This document shows, in pieces, positions 31,302-40,848 of a stretch of DNA of 64,000 bases. Every line of letters starts with the position of its first letter. Position 1 is the stretch's first letter. Made by a program: the position numbers and the translations under genes. The DNA comes from Polynucleobacter sp. JS-Mosq-20-D10. GTDB lineage: Bacteria; Pseudomonadota; Gammaproteobacteria; Burkholderiales; Burkholderiaceae. The notes beneath the pieces were generated by a model that saw nothing but the letters and a program-made list of their open reading frames with translations, was not told the DNA's origin and did not search any database. The stretch spans positions 1,177,099-1,241,098 of the forward strand of contig NZ_CP061305.1 of the NCBI RefSeq assembly GCF_018687755.1, read 5' to 3'.

Positions 31302-32573
31302 TTAGTCTTCCTGCTTCGCAAATCGATCATTTAACAAGACGGCGCCTTCAGCTAGAATTCGTGCGCCAGGCTCAACACCTTCAGTAATCGCAAAGGTCTT
31401 ACTGTTCAGATCATAGCCCTTTACGGGAAGGCGACGGTAGGCCTCATCCCCGACTTTAACAATGATGTAACGCATCTCACGAATTCGCACTACCGCTGTT
31501 TGTGGTACGACAATGGCATTGGCCATACCGGTAGTCAGCTTAGCTGAGGCGAACATATCGGGGCGCAAGAGATCATCGTCATTTTCAATCTCAGCACGAA
31601 CCAATAGGGCACGGGTTTGTGGATCGATCGTCGGCGCAATATAGTTTGCATAGGCCACAAATTCTTTATCGGGATATGCCTCAACTTGTAAAACCATTTT
31701 TTGACCTGGCTTAATTAAGCGCAAGTCCTGCTCAAACACATTACCCACAAACCATAACTGTTTTGGATCAGCCAAAGTAGCTATCACATCACCAGAGTTC
31801 ACGGTGGCACCTGGCTCAACGCTACGCTTTACTACGACCCCTTTTAAGGGGGAGCGCATCAATAAGTTACTTTGTGTTTTGCCAGTAGTTTCAATCGCCC
31901 TAATATCACCATCACCAGCACCAAGATTGCGCATACGATTTGCGGCAGCTTGTTGGGTGATACGAGCATCACCTAGCAAGTCACTCATCGTCTTACTAGA
32001 TTCCAAAACTCTTGCAGTCTTAGAGGAGAGTAAATACTCTTGCTGGGCAGAGAGAAATTCTGGGCTATAGAGCTCAACTATTGGAGAGCCAATATTCACC
32101 TGCGCGCCATCAAAAGCAAAAATACGCTCAACACGACCTGGTGCACGTGCAGACAATACTTTAGATTTTTCTGCATTGAAGGCCAGACGACCAGTCACTT
32201 TGATGTCTACTGGTACCTGTACTTTTTCAGCAGTTTGGAAAACATATACTTCTGGATTGAGTTTTATACCTGCCAACTTCAGTTCCAGAATGCCGCTCTT
32301 TTCTACTTTCAATGCTTTATCAGAGACTTCGATCTTAACGTTGCGATTGACGTTGGTAATGCGACCTAAAACGATACCCATTGAAAGAATAGCGAATGCA
32401 ACAGCAGCCAAACGAACGCGATGGCGATTTTGTGGGCTCAAGTTCCAATAGAGGCCAGCAACGCTAGCAAAAGCTAACTGCAAACGATGACCGCCAAAGC
32501 GCAAGGCCTTATCGGTGATAGGCTTTGCCTTATCGGCTAACTGCTTTAGAAAAGAAAGAATTTGGTCCTTCAA
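31302..32573 (-). CDS. RND efflux periplasmic adaptor (CzcB/CusB-like)
   Basis: Membrane-fusion protein linking the permease to the outer-membrane channel. The 423 residues have an N-terminal span (LAAVAFAILSMGIVLGRI), lipoyl-like half motifs (GRVERIFAFDGAQVNIGSPI and later LMRSPLKGVVVKRSVEPGATVNSGD) around a short alpha-hairpin, then beta-barrel domains. AAGGAG precedes the TTG start at 32573. Few His or Met residues, so no obvious extra metal site. Confidence 0.88.
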   Translation of the reverse strand: MKDQILSFLKQLADKAKPITDKALRFGGHRLQLAFASVAGLYWNLSPQNRHRVRLAAVAFAILSMGIVLGRITNVNRNVKIEVSDKALKVEKSGILELKLAGIKLNPEVYVFQTAEKVQVPVDIKVTGRLAFNAEKSKVLSARAPGRVERIFAFDGAQVNIGSPIVELYSPEFLSAQQEYLLSSKTARVLESSKTMSDLLGDARITQQAAANRMRNLGAGDGDIRAIETTGKTQSNLLMRSPLKGVVVKRSVEPGATVNSGDVIATLADPKQLWFVGNVFEQDLRLIKPGQKMVLQVEAYPDKEFVAYANYIAPTIDPQTRALLVRAEIENDDDLLRPDMFASAKLTTGMANAIVVPQTAVVRIREMRYIIVKVGDEAYRRLPVKGYDLNSKTFAITEGVEPGARILAEGAVLLNDRFAKQED

Positions 32574-32582
32574 AACTGCTCC

Positions 32583-34079
32583 TTAAAAAGGTTCTTTGCC
32601 AGATGTCACCAGCAATACCGCTTGGGCTTGCAGTAGATTACTCTCCGCAAGCGCTAATTGAACTTCAAGATTGCGCAATTGCGTTTGCGCTGTCAGCAAA
32701 TCGTTAAATCCCTGACCGTTATTTGAGTACTGAGTTAAGCCCACTTTGTAAGCAGCATCCGCTTGAGGAACTTGGCGCTCTTTCAGAAACTGGGTTTGAT
32801 TCTTAGCTTGTTCGTAGCTAGCATAAGCGCTATTCACAGCCAACACAATTTGTTGACGATTGGAGATATTGCCTGCCTCTGCAGCCGCTTGATTACGCTG
32901 CGCCTGTTCTACCCCATACTTTTCTTTGGTAAAGAAATACAGCGGAATGATGAGATCAAGCTCAAACTGATAGAACATTGCACCATTGTTGGCTGAAAAT
33001 GGTCCACGAGGCGTATACGAGGAACCAATCACCTGAAATTCGGGCAAATAAGCCTTCTTCGCCAAATCAACACCCTTACGAGCAGCATCTAATTGCAAAG
33101 CAGAACTCTTCAATGACGGATGACTAGTTTCAGCGTAATCCTCTAGCTCAATCAAAGTCGGCACACTGTTCATGGCACGGCGAACATCGCCACGCAACAC
33201 GAGTTTTTCTCTCGAGTGACGACCCACCAAAGTATTAATATTGTTGAGCGCTACCTGTAGCTGACGTTCAACATTAAATTGATCTGCTTGCGCCGCGCTT
33301 TGCGATACCTGTGCGTTGAGGTATTCAACATAAGCAGCTGCATTATTAGAGTAACGTGCCTTTGCTACGTTCTTAATCATCTCCAAGCGCATGACAGATT
33401 CTTTTAAGACTTGCAATTGCTTTTGTGATGCTAATGCGCCGTAATACAGAGTTGATAGTTGAGCGCCTAGCTGTAAATAGGTAGCTTCGCTTTGCGCTAA
33501 GAGCGCCTCAGCATTGGTATTGGCAATATCGGATGCCAAACTCTTCTTGCCTGGGAACTGAAATGGCTGAGCTATCGAGATCGCGTTATTACTGCTAATC
33601 CCATTGGGGTTCTGTGACGTTGGTGTATTTGCTCCACCCAATGCAAATGGGGAGTTTACTGGCATGCCCGACCATACCAAACCAACCTGAGGGTTAGTTG
33701 GCGCATTGATCTGCGGCACAGTTGCCTTTGCGGATAAATAGGACTCACGCAATGAAGATAACTGTGGGTTATTGAGTTTGAGTTCATTCCACAGTTGACG
33801 CAAATCCATATCCGTTGGACCAGATGGAGCGCCCTTGGTATAAATCTTGGGGGTATCGCTCTTCGTTACCGGTGCAAATAGTGATTGGGCATTGGCGGGG
33901 TTAGCAGTCTCATTACTAACTACTGGCGGAGTCGATAAAAAATCATTGGATTGACTCACTTGAACTGTGACGCTGGCCGGAATCGGAGCATTAGTTTGGG
34001 CAAACACAGAGGAGGCAAAAAATAGAGAGGCAACGACACAGGCAACCCGTTTGATGGGGATTGCAATAGCAATAATCAT
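32583..34079 (-). CDS. TolC-family outer-membrane efflux channel (CzcC-like)
   Basis: Outer-membrane component of the same exporter. From ATG 34079 (498 aa) the protein opens with a signal peptide ending VFAQ and continues with two OEP repeats of long coiled helices rich in Ala, Gln and Leu. A TTG at 34154 would put 25 residues before the signal peptide and is unlikely. The adaptor follows after nine bases. A TATAAT at 34197-34192 (minus) may be its promoter. Confidence 0.85.
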   Translation of the reverse strand: MIIAIAIPIKRVACVVASLFFASSVFAQTNAPIPASVTVQVSQSNDFLSTPPVVSNETANPANAQSLFAPVTKSDTPKIYTKGAPSGPTDMDLRQLWNELKLNNPQLSSLRESYLSAKATVPQINAPTNPQVGLVWSGMPVNSPFALGGANTPTSQNPNGISSNNAISIAQPFQFPGKKSLASDIANTNAEALLAQSEATYLQLGAQLSTLYYGALASQKQLQVLKESVMRLEMIKNVAKARYSNNAAAYVEYLNAQVSQSAAQADQFNVERQLQVALNNINTLVGRHSREKLVLRGDVRRAMNSVPTLIELEDYAETSHPSLKSSALQLDAARKGVDLAKKAYLPEFQVIGSSYTPRGPFSANNGAMFYQFELDLIIPLYFFTKEKYGVEQAQRNQAAAEAGNISNRQQIVLAVNSAYASYEQAKNQTQFLKERQVPQADAAYKVGLTQYSNNGQGFNDLLTAQTQLRNLEVQLALAESNLLQAQAVLLVTSGKEPF

Positions 34080-34191
34080 GTCGCTCGTTTTTATCTGGCC
34101 GCAAATCAAATCGGCTACCTCTAAATCTGTACTAATACTGTTTTTGTAGCCCAAAACACAGGTTTATCTATGCTTACAAGGGGATTAGAGG

Positions 34192-34220
34192 ATTATAGGT
34201 GAGAAACTCCAAAAGTCGAA
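34192..34220 (-). promoter_or_regulatory. Possible promoter of the metal-efflux operon
   Basis: On the minus strand a perfect TATAAT (34197-34192) lies 17 bases after a poor -35 (TTCGAC, 34220-34215). It would give a leader of about 105 bases before ATG 34079. Confidence 0.35.
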
Positions 34221-34233
34221 TTATTGGAGTTTT
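34204..34233 (-). terminator. Hairpin after the porin gene
   Basis: AAACTCCAA and TTGGAGTTT form a perfect nine-base stem with an eleven-base loop, about 50 bases downstream of the porin stop. The T tract is weak on the minus strand (TTTCTC), so termination may be partial. It overlaps the possible promoter of the next operon. Confidence 0.45.
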
Positions 34234-34284
34234 ATAACTGATTGATTCTAAAAGAAATAATTATTCTAAGCTGCCTTGAAAGGC

Positions 34285-35703
34285 TTAAAACTCAGCATGA
34301 ATTCTAAATGACAGGATGTTGACTGGTCCGCGGGCAGAGTTGTAAGCCGGATTGATGATGTGCTGAAAGTTCAGGCCTGCTAAAACATTCTTCATGACGA
34401 TGGCGTTGTAATAGACCTCACCAATCCGCTCAGGTGAATAGGAAATCGTTTGACTTGGGCCAGCGTAGTCGCCAATGAAATAAGACACGCCTCCTGCTTG
34501 TAGATAGCCGCGACGATAGCTTGATAAACCATTTTGCATTGCAGAGATACCAATACTGTCATGCGGCCGTTTCCAACTTGTGCCATTCATGCCCATGCCC
34601 ACAGATATGGAATTATCTGCCTCAGTAAAAGACATCGTTTCGGTATGACCATCGGAAGTAAAGGCACGACCATAGATACCAAGATCTTTCGTTAGAGCCT
34701 GCTCACCATGCAGACCAATACCGGTTTTGTACTGCATATTGTTGCGAACATTATTAATGGCTTGGGTCCCTTGGCGAGTGCTGGGATTTTGATCAATGTA
34801 ATTAGTGGCGTCCGAGAAACGTGCCAACATCATTTTGTTGCGATAAGCTAAGACACTGACCTTACCAGGCAGATCAGCAATATGGTGTTGGCGCTCTACC
34901 TCTACTTGATCACCATAGGTGTTGAAGATTTGCCAATTGAGATCGCGGCCATTCGGTGATTTTGGGGCGAGCATGCGTGAGGCGCGCATGACCCAGTGAT
35001 CGAGATACCACTCGCCTGCCAAGCCCCAGCTGTAGCCTCTCGCATCGGCTGCATAGTCATAGGCTAGATAGGTCATATTGCCCCAGTTCATAAACTGAAT
35101 ACGGGGATCTTTGGCATAACGGCTGTCATCAAAAATATCGAGTGTAGAAAATTGACCGCCAGTGAGCACTACGCGATTACTGCTGACAGTTTGCGTAATT
35201 TGATTCGCTTCATTCTCTAGAACGACTTTATCGCCCTCTTGATTTATTGTGTGGCGCGCAAAGGCACGAGCAGAGTAAAACTTGGCTTGCGCACCATTAG
35301 CTTTTGTCGCCTCACCGTTTGTGAAACCACCTAAGCCATTTAAGTTAGAAAAAGGTACTCCAGAAATCACTTCTGGATTGAAATAGATATCGGTATCTGG
35401 TGCGATACGAGCACCAAGAAATAAAGTGCCTGACCAGGTATAGCTCATCGCCTTATCGTTGGACAGACTTCGCATGCCGGAATACGAGGATGTGAAGTTG
35501 TTATATCGCTGATTGATATACGTAGTTTGCCCGTGGACATTGACTGGCAATCCAAAGAGTTCCCCCTCAGTAGGAAAGCTCTCAATGGGAGATGCAAATG
35601 TAGCAATCTGATCCGAACCAGAACCCGCCTTCTGGGCGTGCGCAGTCGTGCTACCAAGGACAGCAAGCAAGCTCAACAGGAGAAGATAGGATTTGTGGGG
35701 CAT
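34285..35703 (-). CDS. OprB-like carbohydrate porin
   Basis: Outer-membrane beta-barrel with a signal peptide ending AHAQ, 472 residues, and a C-terminal Phe (RIHAEF) needed for barrel assembly. The end INPAYNSARGPVNILSFRIHAEF matches the OprB carbohydrate-selective porin family. No clear Shine-Dalgarno before ATG 35703. The 215-base gap to recR holds no recognisable boxes. It may be unrelated to the adjacent metal efflux genes despite the shared strand. Confidence 0.78.
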   Translation of the reverse strand: MPHKSYLLLLSLLAVLGSTTAHAQKAGSGSDQIATFASPIESFPTEGELFGLPVNVHGQTTYINQRYNNFTSSYSGMRSLSNDKAMSYTWSGTLFLGARIAPDTDIYFNPEVISGVPFSNLNGLGGFTNGEATKANGAQAKFYSARAFARHTINQEGDKVVLENEANQITQTVSSNRVVLTGGQFSTLDIFDDSRYAKDPRIQFMNWGNMTYLAYDYAADARGYSWGLAGEWYLDHWVMRASRMLAPKSPNGRDLNWQIFNTYGDQVEVERQHHIADLPGKVSVLAYRNKMMLARFSDATNYIDQNPSTRQGTQAINNVRNNMQYKTGIGLHGEQALTKDLGIYGRAFTSDGHTETMSFTEADNSISVGMGMNGTSWKRPHDSIGISAMQNGLSSYRRGYLQAGGVSYFIGDYAGPSQTISYSPERIGEVYYNAIVMKNVLAGLNFQHIINPAYNSARGPVNILSFRIHAEF

Positions 35704-35918
35704 TCACAATTTCACAATACTTAGCATCAACGACCAATGAATCACTAAAAGAAACTAGAAGTAACTAAAGGCCAAATCAACCGGGGTAACAACAAGACAG
35801 CTCGGTTAGGCACGGCGTGAGATTGAAGCTCAACAGGAGTACAGACCAAATTATCCCCAAAAAGAGGTAATTTACCTAGAGTTTATGTCGATTTGGTGAC
35901 CATTGAGCTTTGAAGACA

Positions 35919-36533
35919 TTAGCGGCGATCCATGAGCGCTCTGGCCAAGGTGCCTGCATCGACATACTCGAGCTCACCACCTACCGGAATACCTCTGGCG
36001 ATTCTGGTAACTTTGATGCCTTTGGATTTAAGTACTTCACCAATGTAGTGGGCTGTAGCTTCACCTTCACTGGTGAAATTCGTTGCCAGAACTACTTCCC
36101 TGACTGGCACTCCAGTATCGGGCGCTTCAATTCGATTGAGTAGTCGATCAAAATGAATTTCATTGGGGCCCATGCCATCCAGTGGTGAGATACGCCCCAT
36201 TAATACAAAGTAATTACCCTTGAAACTCATGGTCTGCTCGACCATCACTTGGTCAGCGGGTGTTTCCACAATGCATAGTAAGGATGGATCACGACGGTCA
36301 TCCATACAAGTGCCGCAGATTTGGGTTTCGGAGAAGGTGTTGCAACGTGCGCAGTGACCTACAGTCTCAACGGCTTCACCCAATGACTGAGCAAGCACTG
36401 CTGCGCCATTGCGATCATGCTGCAGCAGATAGAAAGCCATGCGCTGTGCTGACTTTGGTCCTACTCCAGGCAATACGCGCAATGCCTCGATCAAACGACC
36501 AAGGGCATCTTGCGGAGCTTCTTGACGTGCCAT
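35919..36533 (-). CDS. recR: Recombination protein RecR
   Basis: Acts with RecF and RecO to load RecA on gaps. From ATG 36533 (204 aa, the usual size) it shows the helix-hairpin-helix [14 protein letters not shown], zinc-finger cysteines [16 protein letters not shown] and a TOPRIM domain ([14 protein letters not shown]). The reading frame continues upstream to 36608, but that part is not conserved. It completes the dnaX-ybaB-recR operon. Confidence 0.97.
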   Translation of the reverse strand: MARQEAPQDALGRLIEALRVLPGVGPKSAQRMAFYLLQHDRNGAAVLAQSLGEAVETVGHCARCNTFSETQICGTCMDDRRDPSLLCIVETPADQVMVEQTMSFKGNYFVLMGRISPLDGMGPNEIHFDRLLNRIEAPDTGVPVREVVLATNFTSEGEATAHYIGEVLKSKGIKVTRIARGIPVGGELEYVDAGTLARALMDRR

Positions 36534-36558
36534 TAAATGAACAGTTTTTGATGAATGA

Positions 36559-36882
36559 TTAAAACGGCAACTTAAAGCCAGGAGGCATTGGCATACCCGC
36601 AGTAGCACCAGACATTACTTGTGAGCTAGCAGCTTCTACTTGCTTGAATGCTTCTGTATAGGCAGTAACTAATAAGTCTTCAAGCATTTCACGATCATCC
36701 ATTGCACGTGGATCAATCTGCACACGTTTCATTTCGTGTTTGCCAGAGATAGTGACTTTGACTAAACCACCAGCAGCTTGGCCGGTGACTTCGAGTGCGG
36801 CCAATTGCTCTTGCGCTACTTTCATCTTCTCTTGCATCTGCTGGGCTTGTTTCATCAAACCCGCAAGGCCACCTTTCATCAT
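36559..36882 (-). CDS. YbaB/EbfC nucleoid-associated protein
   Basis: A small dimeric DNA-binding protein of 107 residues starting [20 protein letters not shown], with helix-strand-helix layout ([27 protein letters not shown]) and a Gly/Met/Pro-rich tail. Lies between dnaX and recR as in most proteobacteria. AAGGAA precedes the start. Confidence 0.95.
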   Translation of the reverse strand: MMKGGLAGLMKQAQQMQEKMKVAQEQLAALEVTGQAAGGLVKVTISGKHEMKRVQIDPRAMDDREMLEDLLVTAYTEAFKQVEAASSQVMSGATAGMPMPPGFKLPF

Positions 36883-36910
36883 CGCTTTATTTCCTTATGT
36901 TTTCTGATCT

Positions 36911-38578
36911 TTAGATTGGCTTCACAGAGCCACCCACTACTTTGGCTCCAAACTCTTTTTCTAATTGCTGAATAAATGGATCTTGCGCAATCATTTGCTC
37001 TGCGTTTTGTCTTTTCTCTTGGTGTATTTGGGCATCGACTTTAGCTACGGTCTTACCTTCGACCTCACCCTTCTCTATTACTACTTTCACGGGCTTTCCA
37101 AAGTGTGCTGTTAATGCATCTGCAAGACGACCAACAGAGGCTTCAGAAGCTAATTGCGGCATAGGCGTCACCACAATGGCGCGCACACCTGCTGGTGAAT
37201 CTTCCCAATCTTGTAACTCTGTCTGAAACGCTAACTGTTGCACTAAACCTTTAATCGGCAACTGGCGCATCAAGGCATGCCAGTCTGGACGATCTGCACT
37301 GGATGCAGTTGGTACTGATGCAGCAGGCTTAGCTGCTGGAGCCGCTGAAGCTGCAGGCGCAGACCTGACTGGGGCAGCGGTTTGATTTGCTGGTGCAGAG
37401 GCTCTTGCTGCCGATGCTACTGGCGGTGCGGAGTTGCCGCTGTTACTCACCACCCTACTAGGAGTGTCATTGCCGGGACGAAAAGCCAACATCCGCAGGA
37501 GTGTCATGGCAAAGCCAGTTTGCTCATCGGGTGCGAGTGATAAATCGGGACGACTGGTAATGCTAATTTGGTAGAAGAGTTGTGCTTCTTCTTTTGTCAG
37601 TACGCTAGCTAAGCGACGAATTTCTGCAGCTTCTGGCCAATCTTCTAAAACTGACTCGGGAACAATTTGCGCGGCTGCAATTTTCTGAATAAGACTAGAT
37701 AGATCAGCCAGCGCTAATGAGAAAGACATACTGCGCTCACCCATCTCATTAGCGATTGCCAATAGTGTTGCGCCGTCTTTGGCAATGAGTGCATCTAAGA
37801 TTTTAATGAGATAGGCATCATCTAAAGTGCCAAGCATGCCGCGCACCGCTTCTTCAGATACTTTGCCAGCAGCATAGGCGATGGCTTGATCAGTCAGCGA
37901 TAAAGCATCTCGCATCGAGCCTTGCGCTGCTTTTGCCAAAACACGCAGTGCATTGGTGTCACAGTCGACTTTTTCTGCAGCGAGCACTTTTTCTAGGTGC
38001 TCAACGATGAGCGGTACGGGCATTTGCTTGAGATTGAACTGCAAGCAACGCGACAGAATGGTTACGGGGATCTTTTGAGGATCGGTAGTTGCTAGTATGA
38101 ACTTCACATGTTCAGGTGGCTCTTCGAGGGTTTTGAGCATGGCATTAAAGGCATGATTGGTGAGCATGTGCACCTCGTCAATCATGTAAACCTTGTAACG
38201 TGCATTACTGGGTGCGTAGGCTGCCTTCTCTAATAGAGCAGCAATGTCGTCTACCCCGCGATTACTCGCAGCATCCATCTCAATATAGTCAACAAAGCGT
38301 CCTGCATCGATTTCTAGGCAAGCTGGGCATTTCCCGCAAGGTTCTGAGGTCATGCGGCCTTGGCCATCTTCCCCAGTGCAATTGAGGGCTTTGGCCATAA
38401 TTCGGGCAATGGTAGTCTTTCCGACCCCGCGAGTGCCTGTAAAGAGCCAAGCGTGGTGTAGTCGACCCTGGTCTAAGGCATGGGTTAAAGCCTTAACCAC
38501 ATGGTCTTGTCCTACCAATTGGGAGAATGTTTTAGGGCGCCACGAACGGGCTAAAGCCAATGCTGTCATGTGCTCCAT
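36911..38578 (-). CDS. dnaX: DNA polymerase III subunit tau/gamma
   Basis: Clamp-loader ATPase that organises the replisome. The 555 residues carry Walker A GTRGVGKTT, zinc cysteines (CTGEDG...CGKCPAC), DEVHML and SRC sensor motifs. A Pro/Ala/Ser-rich linker (about 390-440) leads to the tau-specific C-terminal domain. I found no A6G slippery run, so a programmed gamma frameshift of the E. coli type is not evident. Confidence 0.97.
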   Translation of the reverse strand: MEHMTALALARSWRPKTFSQLVGQDHVVKALTHALDQGRLHHAWLFTGTRGVGKTTIARIMAKALNCTGEDGQGRMTSEPCGKCPACLEIDAGRFVDYIEMDAASNRGVDDIAALLEKAAYAPSNARYKVYMIDEVHMLTNHAFNAMLKTLEEPPEHVKFILATTDPQKIPVTILSRCLQFNLKQMPVPLIVEHLEKVLAAEKVDCDTNALRVLAKAAQGSMRDALSLTDQAIAYAAGKVSEEAVRGMLGTLDDAYLIKILDALIAKDGATLLAIANEMGERSMSFSLALADLSSLIQKIAAAQIVPESVLEDWPEAAEIRRLASVLTKEEAQLFYQISITSRPDLSLAPDEQTGFAMTLLRMLAFRPGNDTPSRVVSNSGNSAPPVASAARASAPANQTAAPVRSAPAASAAPAAKPAASVPTASSADRPDWHALMRQLPIKGLVQQLAFQTELQDWEDSPAGVRAIVVTPMPQLASEASVGRLADALTAHFGKPVKVVIEKGEVEGKTVAKVDAQIHQEKRQNAEQMIAQDPFIQQLEKEFGAKVVGGSVKPI

Positions 38579-38600
38579 TCTAACAAGCTAAAATGGAATT

Positions 38601-38698
38601 GGATGGGCCTCCCCGCATGGCGGTTTGGATAACCTGGTCAGGTCGGGAACGAAGCAGCCAAACCCAATTCTGTCAGTGCCGGGGGTCAGGCTCATCCA
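38601..38698 (+). ncRNA. ffs: Signal recognition particle 4.5S RNA
   Basis: The domain IV signature GGTCAGGTCGGGAACGAAGC is present, including the symmetric and asymmetric loops bound by Ffh. The ends pair (GGATGGGCCT with AGGCTCATCC) to a single long hairpin of about 98 bases. A -10-like TAAAAT (38589-38594) places transcription start at 38601. It is divergent from dnaX, its common location. A CCTTAGG/CCTAAGG inverted repeat at 38725-38746 follows, without a T tract. Confidence 0.95.
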
Positions 38699-38762
38699 CC
38701 CCCCTATATTGAGAATATTGACGCCCTTAGGGTTATGGGCCTAAGGTCATGCCCTTAGTCTC

Positions 38763-39164
38763 TTAGGACTCTATTTTGATTTTCTTAAACTTATCTAAAA
38801 GTGCCAAGCTAGCTAAGATTTGATTGGCCATATCCGCATCAATCTCCCCTTTAGCCAATGCATAGAGCACTTGATCAGCGTGCTCAGCTTCTGGGGCATC
38901 TAATAAGGCCTTAAAGATTTCTTTTTGAGTCATGCCCACATGAATCTGTAATGGCGCCAAATTGATTTGCACAGCACTGCCCTTAATACCAAAGCGCACT
39001 TGAGCCATCTCAATGAGTTCACTGCGCTGCTTTTCTTGGAGCTGGGCAAATGAAGGTAATGGAGAATTTGCGCTAGATGAGTTCGGTGAGGTATCAGCAG
39101 AAGAGGCTACAGCAGGACCTTTGCCATGTTTTTTATATACCAAATCGTCCATGAAATCATCCAT
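38763..39164 (-). CDS. Conserved-looking protein of unknown function
   Basis: A 133-residue protein with a strong AGGAGG seven bases before ATG 39164. N-terminal part polar and Ser/Asn/Pro rich (about residues 15-45); the C-terminal half is predicted helical and ends Lys-rich (DKFKKIKIES). No signal peptide, cysteine or recognised motif. Stands alone, convergent with ffs. Confidence 0.65.
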   Translation of the reverse strand: MDDFMDDLVYKKHGKGPAVASSADTSPNSSSANSPLPSFAQLQEKQRSELIEMAQVRFGIKGSAVQINLAPLQIHVGMTQKEIFKALLDAPEAEHADQVLYALAKGEIDADMANQILASLALLDKFKKIKIES

Positions 39165-39251
39165 GAGAGCCTCCTAAGTAACTTATGAATGCAGGGTCAT
39201 TCATGATCAGAATATTACCGCGATCCTTTGAAGGAGGCTTATTTTAGGAAT

Positions 39252-39383
39252 TTAAAGAATATGGAGAATTTTCATGATTTGCCAGATCATCAAAATGATC
39301 AACAAGACAACAATAGTCCGTGCGTCCATGACCAATCTAAATAAACGTAATTGCTTATGAGTGCATTCAACTGAAACTTGCAT
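39252..39383 (-). CDS. Small single-span membrane protein (43 aa)
   Basis: ATG 39383 is preceded by GAGGGA at eight bases. The 43 residues have a charged N-terminal half (CTHKQLRLFRLVMDAR) and a C-terminal hydrophobic helix (TIVVLLIILMIWQIMKILHIL). The remainder of the gap 39384-39902 has only a short hairpin (GACAAG/CTTGTC near 39712-39726) and an 18-codon frame just before the bactofilin gene. Confidence 0.5.
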   Translation of the reverse strand: MQVSVECTHKQLRLFRLVMDARTIVVLLIILMIWQIMKILHIL

Positions 39384-39902
39384 TATTGATCCCTCTGTAG
39401 CTAGATAAGTTCAGCGTAGAGGTTTTTATGAAGAAATGAAAGGGATGGCGGTTGATGTGGGCGTAGGTAGTGGATGGGCTACTGCAGTCTTTCTCCATAC
39501 TCATTAAATTATCTCTCCGGCATATGTATGCACATGTATGGAGCAATTATTCAGATAATCACCTTATTTATTTAATGGAATTACGTCATTTTTTGTCACA
39601 TATCTTTCAAAAGTTTGACCACTGCATAAATGAATCAAGCACTTACAAAGCAGTTTATCTTGTTGCTCTGCAACGAAATTTCATCTCGTAAAAAATGTAA
39701 AAATTGATTGGACAAGTTGGCTTGTCAAGAACAAGATAAAGCCATGTCAATAATTCAGTTAAGCGTGCGGACGGTCCCGTTTCGATACAGCATGAATTAA
39801 CTGATTTGTTGGCAACCAAATTTAGATTCTTGAGAAATACATCATGAACAATATGCAGCGAACTCCAGTGTCAAACACTAGCAAGCTAAGGTATGAATAA
39901 CG

Positions 39903-40328
39903 ATGTTTGATAGAAAACAAACTAGCTCACAACTATCCTTTACTAATGAAATTGGTTCGGGATCTAAAGTGCTTGGAAACCTGGAGGGTAATGGCAATAT
40001 CCGAGTTTTAGGTCATTTTGTGGGTAATATTACAGAAGCGCCTGAGAGTAAAGGAACCTTAGTGATCGACAAAGATGGGGTCCTTACCGGTGATTTGCAT
40101 TACACCAATCTGATTGTTGCTGGGACGATTGAAGGCACCATTACCGTAGATGAAAAAATTGAGGTCTATCCAGGTGCACTGATTCACGGCGATATTCACT
40201 ATAAATCGATTGATATCCATCCAAATGCCAGAGTCAACGGGCTTCTAACCTGCGCAGTGTTAGATAAGGGTGCACTTAACCCATCGGATGTGATTGCCTT
40301 TGATCTCACCAAAAAGATCGCCTCATAA
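39903..40328 (+). CDS. Bactofilin (polymer-forming cytoskeletal protein)
   Basis: A 141-residue protein with the bactofilin DUF583 beta-helix: repeated short strands such as GNLEGNGNIRVLGHFVGNI, GVLTGDLHYTNLIVAGTIEGTI and GALIHGDIHYKSIDIHPNARVNGLL. Bactofilins self-assemble without nucleotides and scaffold envelope enzymes or shape elements. No M23 peptidase gene is adjacent. It is followed 48 bases later by an unknown gene on the same strand. Confidence 0.9.
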   Translation: MFDRKQTSSQLSFTNEIGSGSKVLGNLEGNGNIRVLGHFVGNITEAPESKGTLVIDKDGVLTGDLHYTNLIVAGTIEGTITVDEKIEVYPGALIHGDIHYKSIDIHPNARVNGLLTCAVLDKGALNPSDVIAFDLTKKIAS

Positions 40329-40376
40329 TCCACTAACGTCAGTTACTACTTCAGTTACTACTCAACGGAATCCTCT

Positions 40377-40775
40377 ATGCCTTTTAGAATTTCACCTAAA
40401 AATGAATTTCAAATTACAGAGCGTATGACCTACCGTAAAGACAATAAGGAGATTAACTGTGGTTTTCTGTGGAAAAGTGGTTCATTTATCACGGAAAATC
40501 CACCTAATTTTCTAGCGCAATATGATGAGCATATTGGTATTAGTGTGGGGAGTCAGGACTTTACAGAGGTGAATCTCTCTAGTGAAGGTCAGCATCTCAT
40601 CTACTTCTCAGAGACCACTCCCAAAGACGAGCAAGCATCGCTCACCGAGATTTTTATGCATAGTAAAACCACAGATGATTTTGATATTGGCTTTCAACAC
40701 AAAGGTTGGCAATTGGTCGATATGGATATTGTCATGTGGGGCGAGCTATCGATTACGAGCCATCAAGACCCATAG
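40377..40775 (+). CDS. Protein of unknown function downstream of bactofilin
   Basis: A 132-residue soluble, acidic protein, predicted rich in beta strands (GFLWKSGSFI, HIGISVGSQDF, WQLVDMDIVMWGELSI). No motif recognised. The 48-base gap and shared strand suggest co-transcription with the bactofilin. Confidence 0.6.
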   Translation: MPFRISPKNEFQITERMTYRKDNKEINCGFLWKSGSFITENPPNFLAQYDEHIGISVGSQDFTEVNLSSEGQHLIYFSETTPKDEQASLTEIFMHSKTTDDFDIGFQHKGWQLVDMDIVMWGELSITSHQDP

Positions 40776-40848
40776 CAATTCACCCGGTATGTTACTTTAT
40801 GGAGCTTGAATTTAGCTGGCAAGCTTTAGCACTAAAACAGAAAGCAGA

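Noticed and set aside
36911..38578. Programmed frameshift site in dnaX
   Set aside because: Only runs of five A occur on the coding strand; no A-AAA-AAG heptamer with a following stem was seen.
39470..39691. 73-codon plus-strand frame between the small membrane peptide and bactofilin genes
   Set aside because: No ribosome-binding site and the translation is compositionally odd; it looks like chance frame in A/T-rich spacer.
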